From: Leptolyngbya boryana PCC 6306
Lineage (GTDB): Bacteria; Cyanobacteriota; Cyanobacteriia; Leptolyngbyales; Leptolyngbyaceae
NCBI RefSeq assembly: GCF_000353285.1
Contig: NZ_KB731324.1
Coordinates: 5,945,018 to 6,009,017, forward strand
Reading direction: 5' to 3'
Length of the DNA stretch: 64,000 nucleotides
Part shown: piece by piece, positions 33,025 to 41,256 of the stretch
How the letters are laid out: each line of letters opens with the position of its first letter
How positions within the stretch are numbered: position 1 is the stretch's first letter
Translations under genes and position numbers: made by a program
Notes under the pieces: model-generated
Databases searched by the model: none
Told to the model about the DNA's origin: nothing
The model's input: the letters and a program-made list of their open reading frames with translations, nothing else

Positions 33025-36000
33025 ATGTCCGACAATTCCCTTGGCAGATTAGAGCTTGAGCTAACAGCGGATGCCAGCAAGCTAAGGCAAGAAATTGAGG
33101 CGGCGGAGCGCATCTCTAAGCAGAAAGCAGAATCCATCAATGCTTCTCTTCAGTCGGCATTTAGCGGCAACTTCCAAGGGAAAGGGCAGCAGATTGGCGA
33201 CAGTGTTGTTCGCGGCATTGATGGGCGACTGCGAGACTCCAAAGGGAGATTCGTCAAATCGACCGAAGATGCCTTTGGGAATCCATCGCAATATCAATCC
33301 CACGGACGAAAGATTGGCGATGGCATCTCTAGTGGAATCCAGCAATCTCTCAAAGCCAGTAGTAGTGCGCTCTCAAGAGTCTTCGACGGCATCTTTCAGG
33401 GGATTGGTCAGAGCATTTTCAGGGCTGTGATGTCGCCGCTATCAGGCAGCTTTAACTTCATCGGAGATTCTGTTGGACAGGCGAACAGGATCGAAGCTTT
33501 GACGACTGCCTTGAAGTATGTTTCTGGCAACTCCCAAGAAGCTGTGGCGAACATGAAGTTTCTGCGCGATGCTTCTGACCAGCTTGGCTATTCGCTCACT
33601 GCTTTAATTCCTGGATTCAATAGTCTGGCAGCATCGACGAAGGGAACGCAGCTAGAAGGACAGGAAACGAGAAACATTTTTTACTCGATCGTCGAAGCAG
33701 GTCGAACTCTCGGACTGTCTAACGAACAAATCAAAAATTCACTCCTAGCTGTCAGTCAGATGGCGGGGAAAAATATCGTGTCGATGGAAGAATTACGTGG
33801 GCAACTCGGTGAAAGCCTTCCATCGGCGATCCAAATCTTTGCCCGTGCGATGGGCGTTTCTGTCCAGCAGTTTACCAAGATGGTTGAGTCAGGGCAGGTC
33901 GGAGCCGATGCCCTGACGAAGTTTTCACGGCAAATCAACAAAGAAATGGGCAGTGCTGTTCCTGCGGCACTCAACACTGCGGCGGCTGCATCAACGAATT
34001 TGCAGAATCAAATCGAAAAGCTCCAAGAGAATCTTGGCAAGGGATTGCAGCCTGCGACAACTGCCAGCGCAAAGTTCCTTGCCCAGACTCTAGCCGAAAT
34101 TCAGAACTCAACAGCGTTCGATGCGCTAAATGCCGAGGCGACTAAGTTCGCAGACTTCCTCAAGGAAAATCCCCAGTATGCAAAGTTGCTTGGCTCCGCG
34201 CTGGATGAGTTACTAACGACCGGAATGAAGGCGCTAGTTGCCGAGGCTGAACGTCTCCTGCAGTATCTTGAAAAGAATCCAGATGCAATCAAACAGGGGA
34301 TTGCCCAGATCGCAGACTTCGGAAAGATTGTTGCAGACGTGGTTCGATTCTGTGGCGAAGTTGCAGGGAACCTCAAGACCTGGAATGAATGGCTGAGAAA
34401 ATCCAATGAAGTTCTCTATGGCTCTGGGAACCTGCTTGAAGGCGTGAATAAGTTTCTGGACTATTCCAAGTCAGTGCTGACAACTTGGCAGGGCATCGTC
34501 AGCACAATGGCGAACGCCACAGGTATGAGTTCAGACCTTAAGCAGACCGGGAATGAACGCCCAGACTCGAAGGCGGCGGCATTGCGAGACGCGATCATGG
34601 GTCAGGAGTCCAGTGGCGATCACAGGGCTGTAAACACCAAGAGCGGCGCACTTGGCTTGTACCAGATCATGCCTGATAATCTTCCGTCATGGAGTAAAGC
34701 GGCGGTAGGTCGAGAGGTTTCCCCTGATGAGTTCCTGAATGACCCAAAATTGCAAACAAAGATCGCCAATCATCAGATGGCGACGATGTTTAGAACAGCG
34801 ATGAATTCTTCTGGTGGGAATGAAGATATTGCAGTTCGTAAGGTCGCGTCTGAGTGGTACTCAGGGCAGCAAGGCTTATACGATGACCCGACACCGCAAA
34901 GCTATGGCGGCGAGTCTTATCCAAGTATTCGGGATTATACGCTGTCAGTCTTGCAGCGTTACAAACCGATCGCAGCAAAGTTAGGCAATCTCAATCAAAG
35001 CGGCAATGCTCCCCAGTCAGGCGGCGCTATGAGTGACAATAGCTCGGCTTCTGGCGGCATCAACACATCGTCTCGATCTATTTCTACTGAAACATCGAAA
35101 GGCGTTTCAGGCGTTGATTTCAATGCCGCGCCGCCGCAACAGCAGCAAGAAAAAATTTATCCGGTGATCGGAAGTTTCCCCATTACCAGTGGTTATGGCA
35201 ATCGTCAGCATCCTACGAGAGGCGGCATTCGTTTTCACGATGGTATTGACCTGGGAACACCCATAGGAACGCCCGTTGTTAGTCCGATGGACGGCAAGGT
35301 AATTCGTTCTGGTGGCACTCAGGGCAAGGACGGCGAATTCGGCGGGTACGGCAGATTAGTCGAAGTCGCGTTCAAGGACGGCACAACGGCATTCTTCGCC
35401 CACTTGTCTCAAAATTTAGTCAAGGTCGGGGAACAGGTTAAGGCTGGACAGATTCTTGCGAAAACTGGTAGCTCAGGCGACGGAACCGGTCCACATTTGC
35501 ATTTAGGAGCATCGAAGAATGGGCAGTCGATTGACCCTTCGTTCCTACTCGGCTACAAGCGAATTAATTCCCCGACACAGGGAACAGCAGCAGGCAGCAA
35601 TGCCCTCACCGACTTGCAGGCAGAGCAAGAGGCAGCGAAAGAAGCGCGGGAACTTCTCGCAAAGCGCAGAGCCAAGGATAAGGAAGCGACAGACCGTGCG
35701 CGGTTAGAGCGTGACCGTGACCTGGCATTGCAGCGACAGCGAGAAGATGCTGAGTCCGAATCCGCGATCGCTAAAACTCGAAATCCTGAACTCAAGTCAC
35801 AACTTCAAAATCAAGCCCAGATCGCCCAGAAGAACCGCGCCGCAGAGGATCAGATTCAGAAGGCGAAGGATGACCTTGCTGATCTAATTGCCGCTAGAAC
35901 TGCCAAGGTTCAGGATGGAGCCGAGGGCGGAATCGATTACAGCAAAGCGATCGAGAATCAGAAAAAATATATTGCTTCACTGGAAAGCTTGAAATCAAGC

Positions 36001-37293
36001 CTGTCGGAGGCTCCCAAAGCTGAATGGGCGAACAAGGTTACTGAGTCGCTGGAAAAGCTAACTAAGGCGACGAACGAAGGCGGCGATGCTGTTTTCGAGA
36101 TGGCGAATCAATACGAAAATGGCGACTCACCAGCGATTCAACACATCAAAAATCTGAACTCTATTAATGCGGCGTATGAGTCCCAGAAGCAGCGCATCAA
36201 CGAAACCTTGAAATCTGCCAAGGAACTTGCGGCGGTCGCTCCCAGCGCCGATCTGAGCGCCATTATCGGACGCAATGAAGCGAATCTTCAACGGCTAGAG
36301 GAAGGACAGAGACGCGCCATCGAACGTGCTAATGCTCTTGAAGCGAAGGCAGATGAGGAACGAGCTAAACAACAGCGCATCGACCAAATCTCTGCCGGAG
36401 GAGAACGCCGCAACACCTTAGCCAGTGGGCGACTGGGATTGCTGCAAGGTCAGATTTCCCTTGGCAACTTGATCGGCGGCGATACCCGTGACTTGCAGCG
36501 AGAGGAGGCTTCATTAAAAGAGGCTCTGCGTTTCGAGGATCAGATTGATGGATTGAAGCAACTGCATGAGCAGGGCAAGATTTCATTCCTCACTCTGCAA
36601 GACCTTACCAGGCAGGCAGAACAACTTAATGAAGTCAATTTGGCGAGCATCAATCAGCAGTTCAATGAAACCCGCGAGATTATTAATGACAATGTTTTAC
36701 CGCCGTTTAAGAGCTTCGTGACCGAGATGTGGCAGGGCACTAAATCTGTCGGCGATGCGTTCAAGAATATGATTTCTGGATTGCTTCAGAATCTTGCCCA
36801 ACTTGCCGTCAATAAATTGTTTACGAGTTTGTTTGGGAAACTGTTCGGCGGCATTGGCGGCGAATTTAGCGGTGTTCCCGACATTGCTTCGCCCATCCTG
36901 AACTTCTCCGGTGGTGGCGATGTGCCAGCGATCAGCGGGAATTCATTTAGAAGTGGCTACGGCGAAATCTCGGCTGCACTTCAACGAGAAGGGCCAAACG
37001 CTGTTCTTTCAGCGCTGACCCCCGGCGAAAAAGTTTTGGATATCACTGAAGCGATGCAATACAGACGCATGTTCCCGAACGGAATCGGCAGTGTCGCTAA
37101 CTTTGCGATGGGAGGGGACGTTGGAGGAATCGCACCTATTGCAATGGGCGGAGGCTCAGGAACAATCATCAACATTCCAGTGACGGTTGGCAGTGACAGT
37201 AACATCGATCCGAAAGCAATGTCCGAAGCAGTCAGAGCAACCGTTAACGACGAAATTATGCGTCAGAAACGCCAGGGCGGACAGTTCTGGTAA
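33025..37293 (+). CDS. Phage tail tape measure protein with transglycosylase and M23 peptidase domains
   Basis: 1422 residues. Residues about 145-360 are the tape-measure N-terminal domain (GQANRIEALTTALKYVSG, then LGLSNEQIKNSLLAVSQMAG, MEELRGQLGESLPSAIQIFA). Residues about 520-650 form a lytic transglycosylase domain: MGQESSGD with the catalytic Glu and GALGLYQIMPDN. Residues about 715-840 form an M23 metallopeptidase: FHDGIDLGTPIG and HLHLG supply the zinc-binding His and Asp residues. Residues about 860-1130 are charged coiled coil, and the C-terminus is Gly-rich with IINIPVTVG, as in many tape measures. The protein would set tail length and digest peptidoglycan on injection; both glycan and peptide cleavage are present. 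Tube, sheath and baseplate genes are absent nearby. It follows the small coupled gene by 2 bases. Confidence 0.92.
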   Translation: MSDNSLGRLELELTADASKLRQEIEAAERISKQKAESINASLQSAFSGNFQGKGQQIGDSVVRGIDGRLRDSKGRFVKSTEDAFGNPSQYQSHGRKIGDGISSGIQQSLKASSSALSRVFDGIFQGIGQSIFRAVMSPLSGSFNFIGDSVGQANRIEALTTALKYVSGNSQEAVANMKFLRDASDQLGYSLTALIPGFNSLAASTKGTQLEGQETRNIFYSIVEAGRTLGLSNEQIKNSLLAVSQMAGKNIVSMEELRGQLGESLPSAIQIFARAMGVSVQQFTKMVESGQVGADALTKFSRQINKEMGSAVPAALNTAAAASTNLQNQIEKLQENLGKGLQPATTASAKFLAQTLAEIQNSTAFDALNAEATKFADFLKENPQYAKLLGSALDELLTTGMKALVAEAERLLQYLEKNPDAIKQGIAQIADFGKIVADVVRFCGEVAGNLKTWNEWLRKSNEVLYGSGNLLEGVNKFLDYSKSVLTTWQGIVSTMANATGMSSDLKQTGNERPDSKAAALRDAIMGQESSGDHRAVNTKSGALGLYQIMPDNLPSWSKAAVGREVSPDEFLNDPKLQTKIANHQMATMFRTAMNSSGGNEDIAVRKVASEWYSGQQGLYDDPTPQSYGGESYPSIRDYTLSVLQRYKPIAAKLGNLNQSGNAPQSGGAMSDNSSASGGINTSSRSISTETSKGVSGVDFNAAPPQQQQEKIYPVIGSFPITSGYGNRQHPTRGGIRFHDGIDLGTPIGTPVVSPMDGKVIRSGGTQGKDGEFGGYGRLVEVAFKDGTTAFFAHLSQNLVKVGEQVKAGQILAKTGSSGDGTGPHLHLGASKNGQSIDPSFLLGYKRINSPTQGTAAGSNALTDLQAEQEAAKEARELLAKRRAKDKEATDRARLERDRDLALQRQREDAESESAIAKTRNPELKSQLQNQAQIAQKNRAAEDQIQKAKDDLADLIAARTAKVQDGAEGGIDYSKAIENQKKYIASLESLKSSLSEAPKAEWANKVTESLEKLTKATNEGGDAVFEMANQYENGDSPAIQHIKNLNSINAAYESQKQRINETLKSAKELAAVAPSADLSAIIGRNEANLQRLEEGQRRAIERANALEAKADEERAKQQRIDQISAGGERRNTLASGRLGLLQGQISLGNLIGGDTRDLQREEASLKEALRFEDQIDGLKQLHEQGKISFLTLQDLTRQAEQLNEVNLASINQQFNETREIINDNVLPPFKSFVTEMWQGTKSVGDAFKNMISGLLQNLAQLAVNKLFTSLFGKLFGGIGGEFSGVPDIASPILNFSGGGDVPAISGNSFRSGYGEISAALQREGPNAVLSALTPGEKVLDITEAMQYRRMFPNGIGSVANFAMGGDVGGIAPIAMGGGSGTIINIPVTVGSDSNIDPKAMSEAVRATVNDEIMRQKRQGGQFW

Positions 37294-37306
37294 GCCTGAC
37301 AAGAAA

Positions 37307-37339
37307 AGCCGCCACAATCCCCAAGGGACTACGGCGGCT
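37307..37339 (+). terminator. Hairpin after the tape measure gene
   Basis: 7-bp arms AGCCGCC / GGCGGCT with a 19-nt loop, 13 bases past the stop. No T tract, so weak. Confidence 0.45.
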
Positions 37340-37433
37340 CCTTCGACTGTATCCAGACAACTTCAGTTGCCTGCATAAGTTTATCTTATAAATTTATCGG
37401 TAAACTTAAAGTATTATTTATCGACTGGAATCT

Positions 37434-37643
37434 ATGGCAGAGCAAAAACCCGCGCAAGTCCCCCCGGCAGTCCTACGGCTCAATCCTGAACGAGAGCAAG
37501 CGCTTCAAGACCAGATTGCTCAAGCCGAAGCACAAGGCGACGTAGAGTTCGCTGCATTCTTGCGAGAAATCATCCGGGCATCGCAAGCCGAATATTTGAA
37601 GGCGATTTTGAATTGGGAGGGCGGCGACAATGGCAACACATGA
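37434..37643 (+). CDS. Small protein upstream of the tail fibre gene
   Basis: 69 residues: Pro-rich N-terminus (AEQKPAQVPPAVLRLNPE) and one long charged helix (REQALQDQIAQAEAQGDVEF, then AAFLREIIRASQAEYLKAIL). It overlaps the tail-fibre-like gene by 14 bases, and that gene's ribosome-binding site (GGGAGGGCGG) lies inside it. Probably a structural or assembly accessory; no family recognised. Confidence 0.5.
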   Translation: MAEQKPAQVPPAVLRLNPEREQALQDQIAQAEAQGDVEFAAFLREIIRASQAEYLKAILNWEGGDNGNT

Positions 37644-38313
37644 CGGCGTAATTGACGATCAAAGTTTTCCGTCCTTTCGGGCGGATATGAATAGCTTATT
37701 TCTGGCGCTGATCACGGAGTTCTCCGGGAATAGCCAACCACCAATCACCTACCCGTTTCAACGATGGGTGGATACCTCGACTTCACCAGCGACAATCAAA
37801 AGACGAAATTCAGGGAACACAGGTTGGGTTGTCGTCGGCTACGGCGACACAACTAATGACGGCATGGCTACGGCGAACAATGCTGCACTGACAGGTGTTT
37901 CCACGGCTCCCACGGCATCGGCAGGGACGAACACGACTCAGATTGCAAACTGCGCTTTTGTTCAGTCTGCGATCGCAAATAATCCATCGTGGCAGACTGC
38001 GGCTCTTATCAATGGCTGGACATCCAGTACAGGCGGGGGATTCCCAACGATCGCATATCGCAAACTCCCGACTGGTGCTGTTGTTTTACAGGGCGTTGCA
38101 ACTAAAACAACTCCAGCAAATAGCGTGATCTTCACACTGCCTACTGGCTACCGACCGTCCGCAACTAGACGCTTTGTAAGCATGGATACGGTTCCAGCAG
38201 TTATAGACATTGCTTCGTCAGGTGATGTTTCAATTGTGTTCACTTTCACAGGCTCAGGAAGTCCACCCGCGACGGCTTTTGTTGTTTTAGATGGGATTCG
38301 CTTCGAGGTTTAG
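37630..38313 (+). CDS. Tail-fibre-like protein
   Basis: 227 residues. The N-terminal 75 residues contain YPFQRWVDTSTSPATIKRRN and GNTGWVVVGYGDT, a pattern common in phage virion-associated proteins. ASAGTNTTQIANCAFVQSAI resembles the collagen-free fibre repeat seen in many tail fibres (NTTQIATTAFV). The C-terminus (YRKLPTGAVVLQG, then IFTLPTGYRPS and FVVLDGIRFEV) looks like a beta-rich tip domain. The inferred role is host-surface recognition. Only one fibre repeat is present, so the fibre would be short. Confidence 0.7.
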   Translation: MATHDGVIDDQSFPSFRADMNSLFLALITEFSGNSQPPITYPFQRWVDTSTSPATIKRRNSGNTGWVVVGYGDTTNDGMATANNAALTGVSTAPTASAGTNTTQIANCAFVQSAIANNPSWQTAALINGWTSSTGGGFPTIAYRKLPTGAVVLQGVATKTTPANSVIFTLPTGYRPSATRRFVSMDTVPAVIDIASSGDVSIVFTFTGSGSPPATAFVVLDGIRFEV

Positions 38314-38316
38314 ACG

Positions 38317-38826
38317 ATGATTACGAAACAAGTTTACAAGTTCGATGCCGAGGGATTTTTGGCCGAGCCATTAGTCATGGAAATCCCCGAAAATATCGAA
38401 GAAGCAATTGTCTTAGGACTTCCCCACGATCCGGAGACAGGAGAATTTTCAGTGCCTCCAGTTCCGTACGATTGCACTGAACTGCATCCTACTCCAGGAC
38501 TGTATCGCCCCAAATTCGATGGAATGCAATGGCAGGAAGGTGCAACGCCAGAAGAGATTGCAGAACTCAATCCGGCGCACGCGGACTGGGAACAGCTTCA
38601 AGCAAGACTGCGGGGAACGCCGTTGTTCGGCAAAGCAATGCTAACCAGTGCCGTCAACGCCTGGTCATTGCTGCTGTTTGCGCTGGGGACGAGCCGAAAT
38701 GTTGATGATCTGCTATTTGCGCTCTCAGTGGTTCGCGCTGGGATGCCAGAAGATTTCTCCCAAACCGAGACTGAAGAATTGAACGCGATTCTTGCAGATT
38801 GCGGTTTTGAAATTAGTTTGAGTTAG
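38317..38826 (+). CDS. Possible fibre-associated protein
   Basis: 169 residues, starting 3 bases after the fibre-like gene. The first 60 residues (KQVYKFDAEGFLAEPLVMEI, then PVPYDCTELHPTPGLYRPKF) resemble the beta-rich start of tail-fibre-associated proteins; the middle has GTPLFGKAMLTSAVNAWSLL and a helical C-terminus. No catalytic motif. Position after a fibre suggests a fibre chaperone or a second receptor-binding part, but the family is not certain. Confidence 0.5.
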   Translation: MITKQVYKFDAEGFLAEPLVMEIPENIEEAIVLGLPHDPETGEFSVPPVPYDCTELHPTPGLYRPKFDGMQWQEGATPEEIAELNPAHADWEQLQARLRGTPLFGKAMLTSAVNAWSLLLFALGTSRNVDDLLFALSVVRAGMPEDFSQTETEELNAILADCGFEISLS

Positions 38827-38857
38827 AACAATTGGCTTGATTTGGCTCGATTTGGCT

Positions 38858-39277
38858 ATGGCGAAAAGAAAAAACATTACCGATCAACAATTAGCTGTTG
38901 TCCGCGCCCTAATCGCGGGTAGAAGCTATTCGGAAATCGAACAAGAACTAGGAGTTCCAAAGCGGACGGTATCGCGTTGGAAAGCTCAATTTTCAGGTCT
39001 TTTGGCAGAACATGACGATGCGATCTCCTCAACGCTACTAGAAGCTCGATCTGAGTCGGCAGCGCTAGTTGTGTCGGCTTTAGATGAACTGGGGCGACTT
39101 CTGCGAACTGCCGAGGAAACGCAAGATAAGCTTGCCGTCGTCGATCGAATTTTCCGAGCGCATCAAATCTTGAATCCGCCAACATCCCCCGGCAGTGTCA
39201 CGGTTACGCCTGCCGAAGAATCTCACGGGCAAGTCGTTGTCATGCTGCCGGACAATAGCCGAGGTAGCAAGTCTTAG
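38858..39277 (+). CDS. Helix-turn-helix protein resembling a small terminase subunit
   Basis: 139 residues from the ATG at 38,858; an in-frame TTG lies 7 codons upstream. ITDQQLAVVRALIAGRSYSE then IEQELGVPKRTVSRWKAQFS is a clear DNA-binding helix-turn-helix. A long helical middle (LVVSALDELGRLLRTAEETQ) could oligomerise, and the tail HGQVVVMLPDNSRG resembles the C-terminal strand of many phage small terminase subunits. No large terminase gene is found in the element. In phage satellites a lone TerS redirects a helper's packaging; a plain regulator is the alternative. Confidence 0.55.
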   Translation: MAKRKNITDQQLAVVRALIAGRSYSEIEQELGVPKRTVSRWKAQFSGLLAEHDDAISSTLLEARSESAALVVSALDELGRLLRTAEETQDKLAVVDRIFRAHQILNPPTSPGSVTVTPAEESHGQVVVMLPDNSRGSKS

Positions 39278-39348
39278 CGGCAAGAACTGTGACGTTTGGT
39301 AGACTTTAGGCGACAAGATAGATGCCGTCTCTTAATCGGGAGGATTTA

Positions 39349-39570
39349 ATGACTTTCAGAATGAGTAGAGCCACGGCATTAATTCTCAGAGAGTTAGCAG
39401 AGAGAATTATGCCAATGGATGAATTTTTAGCGTCACAAAGATCTGCTTGTCCTGAACCTCAATGCGATCCTGAAGACGGTGGCAAGAACCGTGACGTTGA
39501 CGACGCTTCATCCCTTGATGGTGCGGAACTGGGAATCTGTCGGGATTCCAATAGTGCGGAACTGGGGTAG
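39349..39570 (+). CDS. 73-residue protein, last of the plus-strand tail module
   Basis: Excellent ribosome-binding site (GGGAGGA, 5 bases before the ATG). The first 35 residues (TFRMSRATALILRELAERIM) form an amphipathic helix. The rest is acidic and looks disordered, with CPEPQCDPEDGG. A possible zinc-ribbon frame runs on the opposite strand across its second half. Function unknown. Confidence 0.5.
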   Translation: MTFRMSRATALILRELAERIMPMDEFLASQRSACPEPQCDPEDGGKNRDVDDASSLDGAELGICRDSNSAELG

Positions 39571-39674
39571 ACAGTATCAACCCAATTGTTGATTTTTTTC
39601 TTGCAAGCTTTGCAGAAGATGCGCTGACCTTGGCTCTCATCACTCCTAATTTCGGTTTTGCCCTCAAATCTCAT
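39459..39674 (-). CDS. Possible zinc-ribbon reading frame, antisense to the previous gene
   Basis: The minus frame is open from 39,779 down to 39,459. It reads CPKCGSGN just before the only ATG and RIFCKACKKKI after it, a CxxC...CxxC zinc ribbon. The first CxxC lies upstream of the ATG, so either a non-ATG start (a CTG near 39,703) is used or the gene is broken. The frame runs on across 39,349-39,570 of the plus strand. Confidence 0.25.
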   Translation of the reverse strand: MRFEGKTEIRSDESQGQRIFCKACKKKINNWVDTVYPSSALLESRQIPSSAPSRDEASSTSRFLPPSSGSH

Positions 39675-39855
39675 ATTTCCTGATCCGCATTTTGGACAAT
39701 CCAGGGAATCGCCCCCTTGAGAATCGTCTGTGCCGGGCTTTGGGGATATCGCTTTTATGTTTGTGACGAGATTTATGATCTACTCGGCAATTTCGATTTT
39801 GGGCGGTATCTACGCGAAATTGTTCAGCCTGCGGTTGCGCTGTTGGACAAATAAG

Positions 39856-39889
39856 AGAAAAGCCTCGGAAATCCCTCCGAGGCTTTTCT
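39856..39889. terminator. Strong hairpin terminator
   Basis: Perfect 14-bp arms AGAAAAGCCTCGGA / TCCGAGGCTTTTCT with a 6-nt loop, separating the tail module from the repeat array and cargo. Confidence 0.8.
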
Positions 39890-39914
39890 GCTTTGTATAT
39901 GAAAAACTTATAGA

Positions 39915-40220
39915 CTGAAATCCTTATATTTGAAGGCATTCAAACGAAATTAGATATCGTCAATAAATATCCAAATTTGCGACGTGTCGTAAATTGGGCA
40001 AGCATTAACAAATCAACTGAAATCCTTATATTTGAAGGCATTCAAACGAAATTAGATATCGTCAATAAATATCCAAATTTACGACGTGTCGTAAATTGGG
40101 CAAGCATTAATAAATCAACTGAAATCTTTATATTTGAAGGCATTCAAACGAAATTAGATATCGTCAATAAATATCCAAATTTGCGACGTGTCGTAAATTG
40201 ATTTGCGACGTGTCGTAAAT
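39915..40220. repeat. 102-bp tandem repeat array with embedded palindromes
   Basis: Units begin at 39,915, 40,017 and 40,119 (period 102); the third is shortened. A palindrome with arms AATTT(A/G)CGAC and GTCGTAAATT and a GT spacer recurs at 39,974, 40,076 and 40,178, and a fourth palindrome is added at 40,201-40,220. The period is a multiple of 3, so one frame reads a 34-residue repeat, but it has no terminal stop-free context suggesting a protein. Likely a protein-binding array. Confidence 0.9.
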
Positions 40221-40410
40221 TGGACAAGAACTATACAAAATATAAAAAATAACTGCTCAAAGCTATGTCACGCAAGGGATAAGCGTATTTTTTATAATTA
40301 ATATTTGAGCACTTTTAGGTTGAGGATTTCTGCTAAATATGACGAAAAAAGAAGCGAATTGATATTAGAAAATCAAACCAGAACAAAATTTTTCAGGTTT
40401 CGAGTATAGG

Positions 40411-40695
40411 ATGAAAATCAAAGAGGCGGTTACAGCCGAGCAAGACATGGAACCACCTCTCAAATTCACGTTAGCCCCCGAAGGAGGTAACTTCTCTATG
40501 TCCGATTTTAAGGCATTTCATCAAAAAGGAAATCCGAATACTTCGATCTCACTCGTCGAAGTTTCTCCAACGACTCAGGTTTATTCATCACCCGTGGCTG
40601 TCGAGTTGGTTAAACAGGGCGGAATGCTTGCCGCCCTTGCCTTCATCTGCGTATTTGTTTATCTGTTGACGAAGCTGATTGAAGCTTCTAAGTAG
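40411..40695 (+). CDS. Small C-terminally anchored membrane protein
   Basis: 94 residues. The polar N-terminal 65 residues are followed by one membrane helix, GGMLAALAFICVFVYLLTKL, with a short basic end (IEASK), so the N-terminus probably faces the cytosol. No family recognised. It starts the cargo segment of the element, AT-richer than the tail module. It could be a sensor or effector partner of the downstream protease, but only position suggests this. Confidence 0.5.
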   Translation: MKIKEAVTAEQDMEPPLKFTLAPEGGNFSMSDFKAFHQKGNPNTSISLVEVSPTTQVYSSPVAVELVKQGGMLAALAFICVFVYLLTKLIEASK

Positions 40696-40731
40696 GTTCG
40701 GACAGCTTGCTGTGCGCCTACCCTGATCGCT

Positions 40732-40769
40732 TCTCACGTTGAGCGGCAAATCTACCGCTCAACGTGAGA
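40732..40769. terminator. Hairpin after the small membrane gene
   Basis: Perfect 15-bp arms TCTCACGTTGAGCGG / CCGCTCAACGTGAGA with an 8-nt loop, 36 bases past the stop of the previous gene. Confidence 0.65.
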
Positions 40770-41004
40770 CTCTGAAAATTTCTGCGCTTTTGCTCAAAAT
40801 TGCCGCCGTGGTTCCCGTGACTCTGGTAATCACCGCTCAATGATGACGTGTGGCATGATGTCTCACTGTCTTAACCTGAGTCTCAAATCTCGTACTACAT
40901 CGCTGGACTAAATTCGGACTAACTGAGATTTGTATTACGTGTAGTACAACAGCTACAGCTTAAGAAACTCGTGAGACTAGGATTTCGGATTTAGTTCATG
41001 CAAA

Positions 41005-41044
41005 AAACGCTGAAACTCCGTCTATGAAAGAGGTTTCAGCGTTT
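41005..41044. terminator. Second hairpin in the noncoding stretch
   Basis: Perfect 12-bp arms AAACGCTGAAAC / GTTTCAGCGTTT with a 16-nt loop and A/T on both sides; could end transcription in either direction. Confidence 0.55.
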
Positions 41045-41256
41045 CTAGTGGATTTGCGCTTCTGCATTCGTCCGCAGAAGTTCCGTATGGGGTCAACGTT
41101 TTACACAGACCGAGAACAATCTTGACTAGACAACTTCACGGTAACTTTACGAGAACAGTCACGCTGTAAATTTCTCTGTGTCACGTGTTTATATAACAGT
41201 ACAAACTTTCTAAGGTTTGCAACCATTTGAAGTTAGTAAATTCAACAGTTTTAACT

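Larger units (their letters stand above)
40696..41226. other. Noncoding stretch with hairpins
   Basis: 530 bases without a supported gene. It holds two strong hairpins (listed separately), a GTACTACA...TGTAGTAC inverted pair near 40,892-40,944, and AT-rich sequence just before the protease gene that could hold its promoter. Confidence 0.5.

Noticed and set aside
39977..40201. Protein made of a 34-residue repeat
   Set aside because: The frame has no ribosome-binding site and begins and ends inside the repeat; conserved palindromes explain the repeat better. Kept only as an alternative.
39915..40220. CRISPR array
   Set aside because: The units are contiguous 102-bp tandem copies with no unique spacers, and no cas gene is present. 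The same applies to the 80-bp repeats at 31,741 and the octamer arrays.
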